From positions 2,232,001 to 2,296,000 of the forward strand of contig JAAXNY010000008.1 in the NCBI GenBank assembly GCA_013420905.1: 64,000 nucleotides of DNA, in the 5' to 3' direction. Under the pieces are notes generated by a model. That model was given only the letters and a program-made list of their open reading frames with translations, did no database searches and was not told the DNA's origin. Shown here piece after piece: positions 24,001-35,444 of this stretch (positions are counted from its first letter, which is position 1; each line of letters begins with the position of its first letter). The position numbers and the translations under genes were made by a program. The DNA is from Collybia mongolica (Eukaryota; Basidiomycota; Agaricomycetes; Agaricales; Clitocybaceae).

Positions 24001-24982
24001 GTTGGAAGCCTTTCGTCCTCGCGCTCAGCGTTGGGGTCTTCTGTGGAGGTGGCAGCCACGAGAGTATCTGCACTCTTCTTTTGGATTTCCTTGAGTCGTA
24101 AAGCAATCCGCTCAGATACGCTCGCGGTTCGTTGAGGAGGGGTGCGATGTCCATCCAGGGGTCGCATTCTTGGGGATGTTGTATATTTATCTGATACACC
24201 GTTATTGTTTGGGGCGAACTTCGCACTACAAAACAATTATTTTCCCTGGCGTTAGATTATGACAAGGCGAACGTACTCGTCCTCGGCCTCATCAGCACGC
24301 CGAGTCTTGGTGAGATATTGTTGCTTAAGTTTGACCACGTCTCCTTGCGCTTGCTCGTATGAACGCAGCCAGTTATCGATGACGGTAGTCTTCTTTTTCT
24401 TGATCCGTTCCTATTGGAGGTACGTCAGCTAGCGCTAATATATCTAAGAGATCCATATTTACACGATAACCGTGAGCCCACTCCTCAAATGGATCGACAA
24501 CCAGCGTGTTTAGCTCTTTCGCAATAGATTTGTGAGCTTGTCCTTGGGCGACCGATTCAACTTGTAGGCCCCGGAAAGCCATGAGTAAAGAGGCTCCATC
24601 GTCTGCCGCGAAACCAGTCCCTGAGTAGTTCGTGAGTACATCTACTCGAAAAGATTCGTGAAGCGTACCAGGCGGTCCTGTAAGTCCATGATTTGTGAGC
24701 GCCATACCAAGGTGGCCTTCTGAAATGGCACGGGCCTGCAAGAAGTGTGATTAAATGGAGTAGGTGGGCTCAGAGAAGGCCACACACCCGTATGAACGCA
24801 ACGATTTCTGCATTTTCAGCTACGCCCTGAGACGGAGAATGAAGGTAGGTTGTGATTTGTGATCATTGAAAGGCGGATTCACCCACTTGTTCGAGCTTAT
24901 TGAACAAAACCTCAAGACCCCTACGGTAGTCCTGCGACCAGAAGGAGTTTGTAAAACTCAATGGCAGAGACAGGACTGCCAT
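21058..24982 (-). CDS. RGD2: F-BAR/DEP/RhoGAP-like protein, Rgd2-type
   Basis: Roughly 1,100 residues with the architecture of fungal Rgd2-like Rho GTPase regulators that act at the membrane in polarity. The N-terminus MAVLSLPLSFTNSFWSQDYR (start 24982) with GLEVLFNKLEQ begins the F-BAR domain. The F-BAR continues as ARAISEGHLGMAL, VVDPFEEWAHGYR and IDNWLRSYEQAQGDVVKLKQ. A DEP domain is inserted (FTGEEFVSWLNQNV, REGLLRRIGEFGNQF, DDAFYQFRPKAFD), then the distal F-BAR helices (EEAERAYRIAVRKLDRQR). The RhoGAP-like region runs from VVFGIDLRKWAEGG through LIPPVIIALLQGLNVAYEKL to RLPRVHLYVLDAIVKHL and FFIDLLKNYDAI. The usual arginine-finger G-[IVF]-[FY]-R-x-[SP]-G motif is not seen. The tail is very Pro-rich with three imperfect RPxFKEPPPEI units. 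Several 45-70 nt introns are needed. Confidence 0.85.
21690..21850 (-). repeat. Poly-proline coding repeat
   Basis: Runs of CCX codons (minus strand) encode stretches of 5-8 prolines in the tail of the Rgd2-like protein, suited to SH3, WW or profilin binding. On the plus strand this gives artefactual Gly/Trp-rich ORFs. Runs such as (GGT)n near 21765-21783 are potential slippage sites. Confidence 0.7.
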
Positions 24983-25680
24983 TTTTCCAAAATTGTGCTC
25001 GTGAAAAGGTCGTCAACGTGAATGTAGCCGGGGAAGGTTAAGAACAGGCTATGTGCAGGCTGTCACTTTATTGAGTGTCGGTTGGGAGAGTCGTGGATAC
25101 AAGTAGAGAGCACGTGAGAAATTTGATATGAACACGCTTCATGCTTCACGGCGACTACACGCCTAGGGCATTTTGCCTATCTTACCTGTGCTCCTCGTTG
25201 TCTCAACGCAGCCTACATACTACTATGTTTACTACATTGAGTTTATTGGGGCGCTAAGCCTGCAGGTCATGACACGAAAATTCTCAATATTCACGATAAT
25301 CAAATGATTTACGCGAAGTCGCAAAATTTAACAATGTGGGCCGCCGAGAACGAGATTGTGGGGGAGGTGACTGAAGTGGCATATGCACATAGGCGGCTAG
25401 CAACGCTGGTAATTTATGCCAAGGCTGTCATGTTAGACTTAAGGATACCGTGCCGCCGGATATTTCAGTATTGTTGAAAGCCAGGCTTGTACCAGTCACA
25501 CGACGTCCTACATGTACTTTTTGTCATGAATTTCAGTGTTTGTGAGTAACGTCCGCTGTGGAGAATGAGTTGTAAGTAAGTACCGAAATTACAGGCCGGA
25601 AGATGCCGCGTGGCCAAAAAAAATGAAAATGAGTTGAAAGTAGACTTAACATTACGCCGTGGTCGCTATTGCGGAAAGCG
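24983..25680. other. Divergent promoter region, Rgd2-like / mL44
   Basis: About 700 bp between two divergent start codons. No ORF, RNA gene or repeat recognised; promoter function is inferred from position. Confidence 0.5.
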
Positions 25681-26926
25681 ATGGGACATGTTTCAAAACG
25701 ACTGGTAACATCGGCGGCGAAGATAGCGTCAGTCTCGACCGCCCATCTCCCCCGTTTCCCCCCAAAAGAGGCTCTCTTCGTCCAGCGAGAGGTCCCGAAG
25801 GCCCCATTTTCGCCAGAAACATGGGCTACGCTCCAGCCTCCACCATCTTCTGCACTGTCCGCGTTTTCTCACAGAATAGGCCTCGCCTCGGTGCTTTCGA
25901 CCTCAGAGATTGTGCTCCAAGCATGCACTCACTCCTCATTTCTTCCTCTCTACCACCAACAATACCCACATGAACCGCTACCCGCCACGAACGCCCAACT
26001 TGCTCCTCTAGGCAACGCGCTCATGGGTCTCTTCGCCTCCGAATACATACAAACTGCGTATCCTTATCTCCCAACGCGAGTTCTGAAGGCTGCTGTCACT
26101 GCACACGTTGGTCCACAGACTTGCGCGAGCGTGGCCCAGGAAATGGGTGTTACACCTTTGCTACGATGGCACCGTGCAGTATGTGGTTGTTGTAGGATAT
26201 CTCATTTGCGTGTACTCATCACTCTACAAAGCCCAAAACCCATAATCGACCAGCCGTTCTCCATTCCGACGCTCTGGCATCCGTGCCCAGGTCAATAACC
26301 GCTCTCGTCTACAAAAACCGTTCTCTCCCATCTGCACGTCAATTCGTGCACTCCTACTTCCTAAGCCGTGAAATTGACCTTCGCGGAATGATCAAATTCC
26401 TCGACCCCAAAAAGGCGTTACTGGAAATGGTCGACAAATTTCAACGGGAGCGACCAAAATCTCGGTGCGTTCGACGTTCTCTCCTCGCGCTTTTATAAAT
26501 TCTGATATCGTACTCTCCCACGCCAAATTCAGCCTCCTTAAAGAAACAGGTCGCTTTTCAAATTCCCCCATTTACGTTGTGGGTATCTATTCTGGTGCAG
26601 ACCAACTCGGGGAAGGTTTTGGGAGCTCCCTAAAGATGGCTGAATACCGGGTATGGTGTCCATCCCTCCCTTATTATTTCCCTGCTGATAGCTACATTTA
26701 AATATAGGCTGCAGAAGATGCTCTGCATCGGGTTTACCTTACGCGGACGCCTAATCACTTGATCAAACTCCCCTCATCGACATTCCCTCTAGGCTTGGGC
26801 GACGTTTTCAAACAGGACCCAGAGTCTCCAGAGACATTATACACGGCACCTGAATTGACACAGGCCGAAATTATGTACGCAAGTTCTGGAAGGAGCTCAG
26901 TGTTGACATCGCGGAGAGCGGAGTGA
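25681..26926 (+). CDS. MRPL3: Mitochondrial large ribosomal subunit protein mL44 (Mrpl3)
   Basis: A mitoribosomal protein with an RNase III-like fold and a double-stranded-RNA-binding domain. Four exons: 25681-26178, 26232-26464, 26533-26650 and 26708-26926. The N-terminus (MGHVSKRLVTSAAKIASVST) is a basic, acid-free presequence for mitochondrial import. The RNase III-like part includes EIVLQACTHSS, LAPLGNALMGLFASEYI and PYLPTRVLKAAVTAHVG, then RSITALVYKNRSLPSARQFV and LDPKKALLEMVDKFQRERPK. The dsRBD follows: RLLKETGRFSNSPIYVVGIY, GADQLGEGFGSSLKMAEYRA and AEDALHRVYLTR. The RNase III signature is degenerate, as in known mL44, so structural rather than catalytic action is expected. The ATG at 25681 is the first Met of the open frame. 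Confidence 0.88.
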
Positions 26927-28664
26927 TAGATGCTGTATAGTATATCAAACTATTATAACTAATTTAGGAGGGTTCAAATGTTTGCATCCTTGAGCCGGAA
27001 GCCTCAATTTTTTCCCGCAGCTGCGCGCAATAGCCTCGATACATCCATCCGATCTGATCATCGGATTGCATTGAAGATCCTCCACATTCGGGATTGTCAC
27101 ATCGACTCCGCCGGCTCCATCTCAGTACCCATATGTACTGGCGGCTTCAGCCGTTCCAATTTTTGTCCCAGTCTTTTCGATCTCTAACCTGCCACGCGAC
27201 GCAACGAACTGTACGATACTCTATGATATTCAAACTCTTAATCCACTTTTGAGTTTGGATTTCAATGAGAAGCCTGACATTTTCCAGAGCGGTGACAAGC
27301 CTTGCCTGGAACATCTGACATGCCTTCTTTTCGGTGCTTCAAGGACTGGAACAACCGATGAGTCCCCCGACCGGGATTCTTAGAAGGATGTCCTGTCTTT
27401 ATAGGGTCGAAATGTCTGAGCGATGAGATGTTGGGCGTATATAAGTACTGTTTCCCCAGACTTCAAGTCCTCGTGCCCCATCAAAACAAAATCTTTCACC
27501 CAACACATTACCCAGTCTCCTAAGCTCCTAATGGCAAGGCAAAAGGCTCCTGCACAACGACTAGTATGCTTTTCCCCACCTCTTATCTTCCTTACAAGCT
27601 GATGAGAGCCCCGAAACAATACATCTTAGTTTTTCACAGAAAACGAGTAATTAAAGCTGTACACAAAAACCACTCCTACCCAGCATGGCACTGGTAAGGA
27701 TGGCCCTTCCCCTAAACATGTTCCATTGACCTTATACCATATTCTCAATCAGAAAACCAATGGTCATTGTGATAAAGTGCAAACAGTTCACCATTAAGAG
27801 TGCTACCCAAAAAACCAAAAAGGGCCCACAGCTCCAACCTCTTGGAGCAAAGCCCATGCCCCAACGACCTCACTGATTCTGCCCTTGTACTGTTGCCTGT
27901 GAGAGATACACATGTTTCAGAAGTCAACTGAGCTTTTGCTCAGGAAGGTTCCATTTCAATGCCTTGTCCATGAACTAGCTCAACAATATCACATACAGTA
28001 ACTCTCCTGACCTTAATTCTTGTTCAAATTTTGAGTTGCTTTGTTTTCCTAGGCTCACATAAGGTTCACAACTCCACCCGCCTTGGCTCTGCAGGAGGCT
28101 ACCAAAGCATACCTGCTTTCCAGCTGATTGCAAAATCGTAGACCATCTTCCGAAAAATGCAGGGTACAAATATATGATGTCACCTTCCTAAATAGTCAGG
28201 CAACAGCCACTGTGACGTGGCCATTCAAGTTGATGTTCACCTTGCTGGCAGAGTCAAGACATTACGACGCAATACGAGGCTGTTATACATACAAAGATGC
28301 CATCTTCAAGATGGTAGTAGTTGGAAGGTGGAATATGCATTAGTCGTCTATGTCGCACCAGGTTGTTGATACTGGTACCGACTAGTCGAGTCACAGTGGC
28401 GCTCGGTGGTTGTAGTTACCTGTTTTAGTAATTCTACGTCATAAGTTTGTCTGGTGTATTTTTTCAGAGGTGATCTACGATTTTGCAATCAGCTGTCATT
28501 GCCCCAGGACATGAATTTAGTGGCCACCCATGCCAAATAAGTTATGATACAGGTAAAAGACACTGCTCTTGCCAGGAAAATGAGGGGCAAGACCAATTAA
28601 TGAGTGAGGATATGACCACCACTTGGCCATTGTATCATATGCAATAACAGTAATATTGAAATAT
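26927..28664. other. Gene-poor stretch
   Basis: About 1.7 kb, the longest gene-free stretch in the window, between mL44 and the tandem membrane-protein pair. Short ORFs on both strands carry no recognisable motif and could not be joined into a protein. A perfect 22-nt inverted repeat flanks 331 bp in its right half (28121-28495), which suggests a degenerate mobile element. No transposase, reverse transcriptase or long direct repeats are seen. Confidence 0.45.
28121..28495. repeat. Inverted repeat, possible non-autonomous element remnant
   Basis: The left arm at 28121-28142 begins CAGCTGATTGCAAAATCG. The right arm at 28474-28495 is its exact reverse complement over 22 nt. Partial similarity continues about 20 nt further inward. 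The 331-bp interior has no ORF of note. Target-site duplications were not seen, so the outer limits are unknown. Confidence 0.55.
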
Positions 28665-29344
28665 TCATCCATGTATCCATGATCCCAAAAAGCAGAATAC
28701 TCCCAACCCTGGAATTATTATCAGGTCAAGCAAAGCCCTTCCAGGTAAGTGCACTGAAGGTGTGTGGAATAGTTCCATAACAAATGGGATGGAAATGAGA
28801 GTAATTGAGTCAGCCTGAACCTCTCCCGAGACGAAGCTGTATTCTTGATATGCGAGGCGGAAGAGCAAGATTAGCTGGGTAAGCCATAGATTAATTATTT
28901 GTCCTAGAAAGCAAGCTAGACATGACGCACGGCCCATGCAACCATAGCACCCCTTCCATACATGAATCGAGGATCATTTAGAATCGGCCCCTTGTATTCC
29001 TGAATTGTCTGCCATGTCACTATTACGATGTGGGGACTATGAGCATTGGGACAGCTGACTAGCCAATGAAGCGACTCACCGTAAATTGTCACTGCAATAT
29101 AACATACAGCAGCGAGAATACATATAACCTTTGCTTTTAGCGGCGAGCCTTGTTGTACATCATGAATAAGTGAGGGCGAGTCAAGAAGGGGCTGTCTCTC
29201 TGAGTCGTCGTAATCAGGTGCCGTCCTTCCGCGACGCTTGCGATGCTGAAAGAGAAATAAACCACGGATGGATCCAACGATAACGAAGCCGGCGTAAGTC
29301 CGAAGCAGAGCATCATCCAATGTAGCCATGGAGAATATGCTCAA
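28665..29344 (-). CDS. Unknown multi-pass membrane protein, tandem paralogue A
   Basis: About 180 residues from three exons. Exon 1 (from 29344, or the Met 15 nt downstream) has a TM (TYAGFVIVGSIRGLFLF), a basic/acidic loop (QHRKRRGRTAPDYDD) and a second TM (AKVICILAAVCYIAVTIY). After introns starting GTGAGT and GTGCGT, the last exon encodes LILLFRLAYQEYSF, then VQADSITLISIPFVMELF and LLDLIIIPGLGVFCFLGSWI, ending at 28665. The exon plan and the QAD...IPF...LPG...ER/RA..D..I-P-LG-FCF-GS pattern match the next gene upstream, so the two are a tandem duplicate pair. I do not recognise the family. Confidence 0.65.
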
Positions 29345-29805
29345 GCCTGAGTTCGCATTTTAGCGCCCCGCACTCTGGATGCTATTTCTCAATTCGGTGG
29401 ATAAGGTTATCCTATGTAGGTCCTGAAGGAGCAGAGGAGCATTGAAAAGGCTGAGCAAATGACCTTCGGTTCCAATATACTTTGGACCGGTTTGTGATAT
29501 TGAACAGCGACGTTACGTTGAGTACATGTTGTACAGTACATATAGTAAGTTAGCCGACGGAAGATACATCCAGAATACGGGACAATTATCTTCGTTAGTG
29601 GGTCCCTCCTCACCGGGTCGGCACTCGCCTAGCTCGAACTACATTCAAGCGCTCCCTGCTTTATCTGTTTCCCATCCAAGAAAGCCCAGTGCAAATGATG
29701 ATAAAATGCGAGAAGCCTGACATACACGAAGATTAGAATAACGGAGGGGGTACGAGCGACGCTTTCAAACACCACGTACTTGAGTACAGACTAGTCAAAA
29801 ATGTT
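29345..29805. other. Spacer between tandem paralogues
   Basis: About 460 bp between paralogue A start and paralogue B stop, on the same strand. It must hold A's promoter. No gene recognised. Confidence 0.5.
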
Positions 29806-30535
29806 TCAGAGCATGGATCCAACAAAGCAAAGTGCTCCAAGCGTAGGGAGAATGACTCTATCGATAATCGTCCTCTCCTGAAAGTTCGTTGGTGGTGCGT
29901 AGAAATTGAGGATATATGGAATGATGATGAGGAGCAGTGCATCGGCTTGGTACTTCTTCGACAGGCCATTTTTGTTCCGCACTGGAAGGCGACAGAACAA
30001 TGAAAACTAGAATATTTCAATGAATTTACAGAATCCTCAGAGGTCCAGAAGCGACGTACAGCACCTCCTGCCAAGGCATTTCTGAGATAACTATCGAGTG
30101 ATATCGGCCCGAACCCATTGTGTTCAGCTGCTGTAGCAAATATGACTAGGGGGATACTCTAAGTCAATAACGATTAACAGTAATATATCGCTTACCGTGC
30201 CAGGTGAAAGCGATGTAGGCCCCAGCAGCCAATCCGGTCACACATTTACCGATAAACGATGGAACCCATACATTGAACTTTGTGGCAGGCGGGGCGATCT
30301 GGCTTTCCTCATCCTCCTGTGACTTAGTGTCGATGGGGTCTGAATCAAGTGTTGGTGTCGCCTCATACCGGAGACGATATTGGTAGAGGTAAAGGCTGTG
30401 GATGGATGCAAGGAGAGCAACAATTGCAACGAAGGTGAAAATTCTATTGACTGAAATATCAACCGGGAGCTTCAAGTTGTGTGGTTTCAAGGTAGAAGAG
30501 GGGCCGCTGGGGAGATCCTCTGGGGAAGGGCCCAT
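29806..30535 (-). CDS. Unknown multi-pass membrane protein, tandem paralogue B
   Basis: About 200 residues. The N-terminus MGPSPEDLPSGPSSTLKPHN begins at 30535, followed by a TM (IFTFVAIVALLASIHSLYLY), a charged loop, and a second hydrophobic segment (FIGKCVTGLAAGAYIAFTWH). Two introns are needed; the first donor is GTAAGC after TGGCAC, and the second intron starts GTACGT after GGAGGTGCT. The last exon encodes FSLFCRLPVRNKNGLSKKYQ, then ADALLLIIIPYILNFYAPP and IIDRVILPTLGALCFVGSML, stopping at 29806. Similarity to paralogue A is spread over the whole length and the intron positions correspond. The family and role are unknown. Confidence 0.65.
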
Positions 30536-30981
30536 GTTGAGTCCGTGCTGGTGAACGATGGACTGAAGGATGCTGTTGAGTTAGAGCCGGCTGCGTGCGT
30601 CTCTTGGCCACAAGTCAAAATTGATGATCGTGATCGCGTCCGCTCCGAGATCCGGTAGAGAAGGTCGACGACTCTGGGAGTCATTCCCGTAAGCCCTATT
30701 CACCTGCTGCAGTATATCTGTTCAGTTTTCCAACGGCATCAATATTCATTATTCAAACCCTCAGTTGGAACAGCTGGCCTTACGCCAACTGACATATACG
30801 TGTACAGAAATTTACTATACATGCAGTTAACAGCAGCGGCCCCTTCCCTATTCCTTTGATTCCAACAGACTGTTCTCCTGCAGCGTAATACGTGAATTCA
30901 TATGTGCGTCCTTGGGGTGGAAGCCTATGTAATTTGGGGAAACCAATGTGAAGGGTTGAACCTCTGCCATACAGTCGGGAT
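30536..30981. other. Intergenic, paralogue B promoter and p22-like 3' flank
   Basis: About 450 bp between two minus-strand genes. Nothing recognised. Confidence 0.5.
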
Positions 30982-32010
30982 TTACTCGAGACCTAGTCGC
31001 TGTCGTTCGTGGCGATGTCGTTCCAATTTCGAGACGTTGTCTTCTGCTACCGTGATTGTATCGTCCCAGACCACAAACAACTCAGAGAGCGCATCAACCT
31101 GGGCAAGTCTCGGCGCTGCACAAACAAGATAGAATGAATGCGGGGACATACGTGTGTAGCGTGCCGTTCCATGAGCGTCGCTATCCGTTTCTCAAGCGAT
31201 GCTGCCAACTCGAGATCCTTCCGATGAGCATTAAGCAACTCATCAAGCCGCGATTGTAGCGGCTCGTAATCTGCAGTAAATTTTCAAGAGGTCAACACAT
31301 GTGTGTGTACTCGGGCAAGGCGGAATCTCGAACCCGCAAGTTGTCCTGCCCCAGTGACACCCTTCTTCTCCAGGGCCTCAATTTCGCGCATATCGCGGTC
31401 GGCAGTGCGTATGTCTGGCTCCATCTCCATCAAAAATGCCTCCAACTCTTCTGTAGACATGCTTTCATACGTTGGGGTGTCATGGAGCGTCCCCGACAAA
31501 GCAAAGGACGGCGTAAGGAGATGTGCATGCTGATCATCTGTAACGTACAGTTTTAGCTCTTTAGAATATGCTGCAGAAGCGGTCGAGGATGAACGAACAA
31601 TGGTCTATGAATCGTTTGAGGCCATCATTCCCATTGACGACGACGTCTAGTCGTTTCTGGATATCCTCCGCCATCCTAGTCAATGTCTCGCCCTGCTTCA
31701 ACTCCCACTGCTTCTCTCTTTCCTTCCCTTTCCTATCGCGCGCATCTTGTTTGACACCTTTCAAGATCGCTTCAAGCCAGCGTAATCGCAGCTCTAGGGC
31801 CAGAACGGGCTCGATCGTAGGAGGTGGTGTTGGATCCATTGTTGCGTTGCGTTGTGTAGCAGGGAAGTCTGGGTCAGGCTGGGTTGCTGGCGGGAATTGG
31901 GGAATAACGCCTGAGATGGATGAAGGAGGCGGCGATGATGGTGGTGTAGACGATGAAAGCAAGCGTAGCCGTTGAAAATCTCCAAGAAAGACACTGCCAA
32001 TGTTCGCCAT
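30982..32010 (-). CDS. Coiled-coil protein, probable dynactin p22/p24 (subunit 3)-like
   Basis: Four exons give about 260-320 residues, mostly alpha-helical. The start is uncertain: Met at 32010 gives a Ser/Pro-rich leader, while the Met at 31839 (MDPTPPPTIEPV) directly precedes the helical core ELRLRWLEAILKG. Later parts are EDIQKRLDVVVNGNDGLKRF, YDQHAHLLTPSFALSG, STEELEAFLMEMEPDIRTAD, QSRLDELLNAHRKDLELAAS, LEKRIATLMERHATHV and the end ALSELFVVWDDTITVAEDNV. The order of N-terminal LE-helix, central coiled coil and C-terminal F-V-x-W-D-x-x-L/I..LE resembles dynactin subunit 3, which stabilises the dynactin shoulder. This is a pattern match, not certain; another coiled-coil adaptor is possible. 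Confidence 0.6.
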
Positions 32011-32295
32011 GAGAACCAAAATAGATTGAAAGTTGGAAAGGGTCTTTAAGTAACACCGAACGGGTAGATCATGATCACATTCGCCTCATACCACTTTTTG
32101 GGTATTTCAACCGAATTGTCTCCGTGACTGCTCTAAAAGTGTTTTCATGGGACGACGATATCAATGCGTGTGTCTGACTTCAAAATTGTACAACACAACG
32201 GAAAGCATTACAGATATATCGATAAATATGATGAGATGCCGCGAAACCAAAGTAAAACAAACCAACGAATGAACGAATAAACTAAAAGCCTGAGA

Positions 32296-35200
32296 TCATA
32301 CCCTTTCAGACCCCATAGTCGGCGCGGCACTCATCTCTACTGGGAGCTGGCTGTAACCGTCTCCGCGTCTATTGCTCACAATCCCCCGGACACTGTCCAA
32401 CACCGTCCCCGCACTATCCCTGAATATCCCCGTCCATCCAGCCCCCGTATTTGCGGCAACAGCGTCTTCCTCTCCGGGCATTATGCTGTCCATTGGGCGC
32501 TTCCACCACTTGAGAGTTAGTGAGCTCGTGACGACGCTCACACTCGAAAACGCCATGGCTGCGCCCGCGAGCATGGGATGCATGTACAGCCCGAAAGGCA
32601 GGAACATGCCCATTGCGAGTGGGATTCCGAGCACGTTGTAGATACATGCCCAAACGAGGTTGCGTTTGATGACAGCGAATATCTTTCGTGAGAGATGAAG
32701 GGCAGCAACCACGTCGAGCAGGTCCGATCGCATAAGAACAATGTCGGCAGCTTCGATTGCTACTGATGTTCCAGAGGACAAGGCAATCCCAACGGTGGCT
32801 GCAACAAGGGCAGGGGAATCATTGATTCCATCGCCCACCTATATTTATCTTGTAGTCAGCGCCAGTGAACGACCGCGTAAGAATGATTTATACCATTGCG
32901 ACACCGTTGCCGTATTTCTCGATCATTTCACCGATCATGGAAGCCTTGCCTCCAGGGCTCATGCTTGCCCAAACATTCTCAGGTCGAATCCCCACTTGCT
33001 TCGCCACGGCGATCGCTGTTGCCTTCCCGTCCCCAGTCATCATATTTACCTCAATACCCATCGCTTCTAGTGCTTTGATAGCATGTCGACTCGAAGGTTT
33101 GGGTGCATCGGACAGGGAAATTGCCAGGACGGGGAGTGGCAGAGCAGACATCGCTTTCGGGAATATGGACACGTAGATAATCGTCCGTCCGAGTTTCGTT
33201 TCCTGATCTTCGTAATTCGAGAGGGAGCTCGGGACATACCCATCCTCGGATTGGGTGGCGAACCGCGCGTTCCCCACCAGCATTGTGTATTTGCGTCCGG
33301 CACATGTAATAAGGGACTTCACTCCCGCACCTGTAACGCTCTCGAACGTCTCGACTACAGCCTCTGGGCCATCCGCTCCCAGGAGGTCTTTCCCATACAC
33401 AGCGATCGCTTTAGCAAGGGGATGTTCCGATTTCGCCTCCGCAACACTGAGCATTGCCACCACCTCCCTTCTGCCCGTCACACCATCGGCACACATACCT
33501 TCCAGCCCAGTATCACCAGCGTACAGCTCGCTATTGCTTGCGCGACTCCCACCGTTGGGTACCCAATGCATCCCTGAGACGCTGAGTTTTCCCACCGTTA
33601 CCGTGCCTGTCTTGTCCATCACTACATGCTTGATTCCCTTACTCGCCTCCAGTGCGCGGCCGCCCTTAATCAGGATTCCATTCTTTGCGCCCATCCCCGT
33701 ACCCACCATAATCGCCGTCGGAGTTGCGAGCCCTAGTGCGCATGGGCACGCGACCACCACCACGCTGATACACATCTGTAGACACACAGCAATCTTGCTT
33801 GCCCCGTGCTTGTGGAACATCATCGGCAGGTTCTCCTCGTTGATTAGGCTTGATAGGACTACCCATCCGAAGAATGTCAGCACTGCTAGCGAAATCACCG
33901 TGGGCACGAAGTAGCCCGCGACCTTGTCTGCAAATGCCTGAATCGGCGCCTTGGATGTCTGTGCCTCCTCGACAAGGCGAACAATTTGCGACAGCGCAGT
34001 GTCTTTCCCCGCTCGTGTGACGAGCATATCAAATGTCCCGAGTCCGTTGACGGTACCCCCGATCGCGGTATCGCCCACCTGCTTGAGCACCGGCAAAGCT
34101 TCACCCGTTATGGCGCTCTCATCAACACTTGAAGACCCCTTGATGACCGTTCCGTCCGCTGGAATTTTATCTCCTGGTACTAGCTTGACTGTATCACCGA
34201 CTTCGACAAGTTCGGTCGCGATCCTTTTTTCCTGAGTACAGGCTGGTGCGTCAGTGTAAATTGTTGCCATGGAAGGAGCGAGAGACATGAGATCTGTCAA
34301 AGCGGCACTGGTGCGTCCCTTGGCTCTGTTCTCGAGGAAACGGCCTAGTGAGACGAACATGATCAACATTGCGCTTGTCTCGAAGAAGAGGAAAGGGCGA
34401 AAATTGGGGGTGGTATTGAAGATAGCAAGGATCATAACGAAGAGGGAATAGAAATAGGCAGCGGACGTGCCGAGCATAACGAGGACATCCATCGTCGATG
34501 ATCCGTGCTTAAGGGATTTATAGGCACTCCGGTAGAACTTGGCACCCACCCAGAACTGGGCGGGGGTGGTAATTAATAAAGCAAGAACGTCCCCGATGTA
34601 TATCCCTTGGAATAGACGGAAGGCAAGGAAGTCTTTAATGTATGGGATGCGTGGGCCGACCATGAATATGAAAAACACAGGGAGAGCGAAGATTATACTC
34701 CAGAGGAAGCGCGAGCGCCATTCGAGAACTTCCTTAGTGCGAGTGAGCGACTCGAGCTGAGTAGCGTCCTGCTGATCCGAAAGCATAGCATCAAAGCCCA
34801 TATCCTCGATCCGCTCGACCATCTCACGGGGTCCGATGAGTGAGCGGTCGAAGTGGATAGTGCATGTTTCAGTGGCGAGTGAGACAGCGACTGATGTGAT
34901 TCCTGGGACGGAGGCGAGGCCCGACTCTACAGTGGATGTGCAAGATCCGCACGTCATGCCATAGATGCGGAGAGTGACGGCATCGGCACGGACAGGCGGA
35001 ATGAAGGTAGCATCAAAACCGATGTCAGATATTTCCTGGAAGGACGGATGAGTGTCAAATCAGGACCCGAGCACGTATTACTAACAGTAACTAATTTGTC
35101 AACGGTCCAAAAGGCGGGATCATACTCGACGACGCCACGCTCTGCGAGAAGAGCGACCTTGATTGAATGGATGCCTTTCTGTTCTCTGAGCATGCCTTCG

Positions 35201-35444
35201 ATGGCCTGTGCGACACATTCAAACAATCAACGCAGTTCAGGGCTCGATGAATTCGGATAGCACATACCTCCACACATGAACCGCAGGTCATTCCCTGTAT
35301 TCGCAACTCACATTTGTCAGAAAGCCGTTCATCGAGAGGGCCGCTCTTGGAGGCATCCATGAGATGTTCAGAGGAACCTTGTGAGTGAGAGAATGAAGCA
35401 GAAAGAGGGGATCCAGCCCAGAGATTGCTGAGCAGCCTAGACAT
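32296..35444 (-). CDS. CCC2: Copper-transporting P1B-type ATPase (Ccc2/ATP7 family)
   Basis: About 1,000 residues. It pumps Cu(I) into the Golgi/secretory lumen to load multicopper oxidases. The N-terminus ([18 protein letters not shown], start 35444) is followed by two heavy-metal-binding domains, each with GMTCGSC. Further motifs in order: a TM block, the actuator TGE ([10 protein letters not shown]), the transmembrane CPC ([16 protein letters not shown]), phosphorylation site DKTGTVTVG, the P1B HP motif [12 protein letters not shown]-binding GDG ([13 protein letters not shown]) and hinge [13 protein letters not shown]. The C-terminus ends APTMGSERV. Introns lie in the first metal-binding domain near 35200-35270, between the domains near 35040-35095, and near 32840-32890. 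All catalytic motifs are intact. Two metal domains is usual for fungi. Confidence 0.95.

Noticed and set aside
26978..27187. Plus-strand 69-codon ORF after mL44
   Set aside because: No motif, no splice partner, no homologue recognised.
30000..31000. Possible fusion of the tandem membrane proteins with the p22-like gene
   Set aside because: Each has its own stop and the frames do not join through plausible introns.
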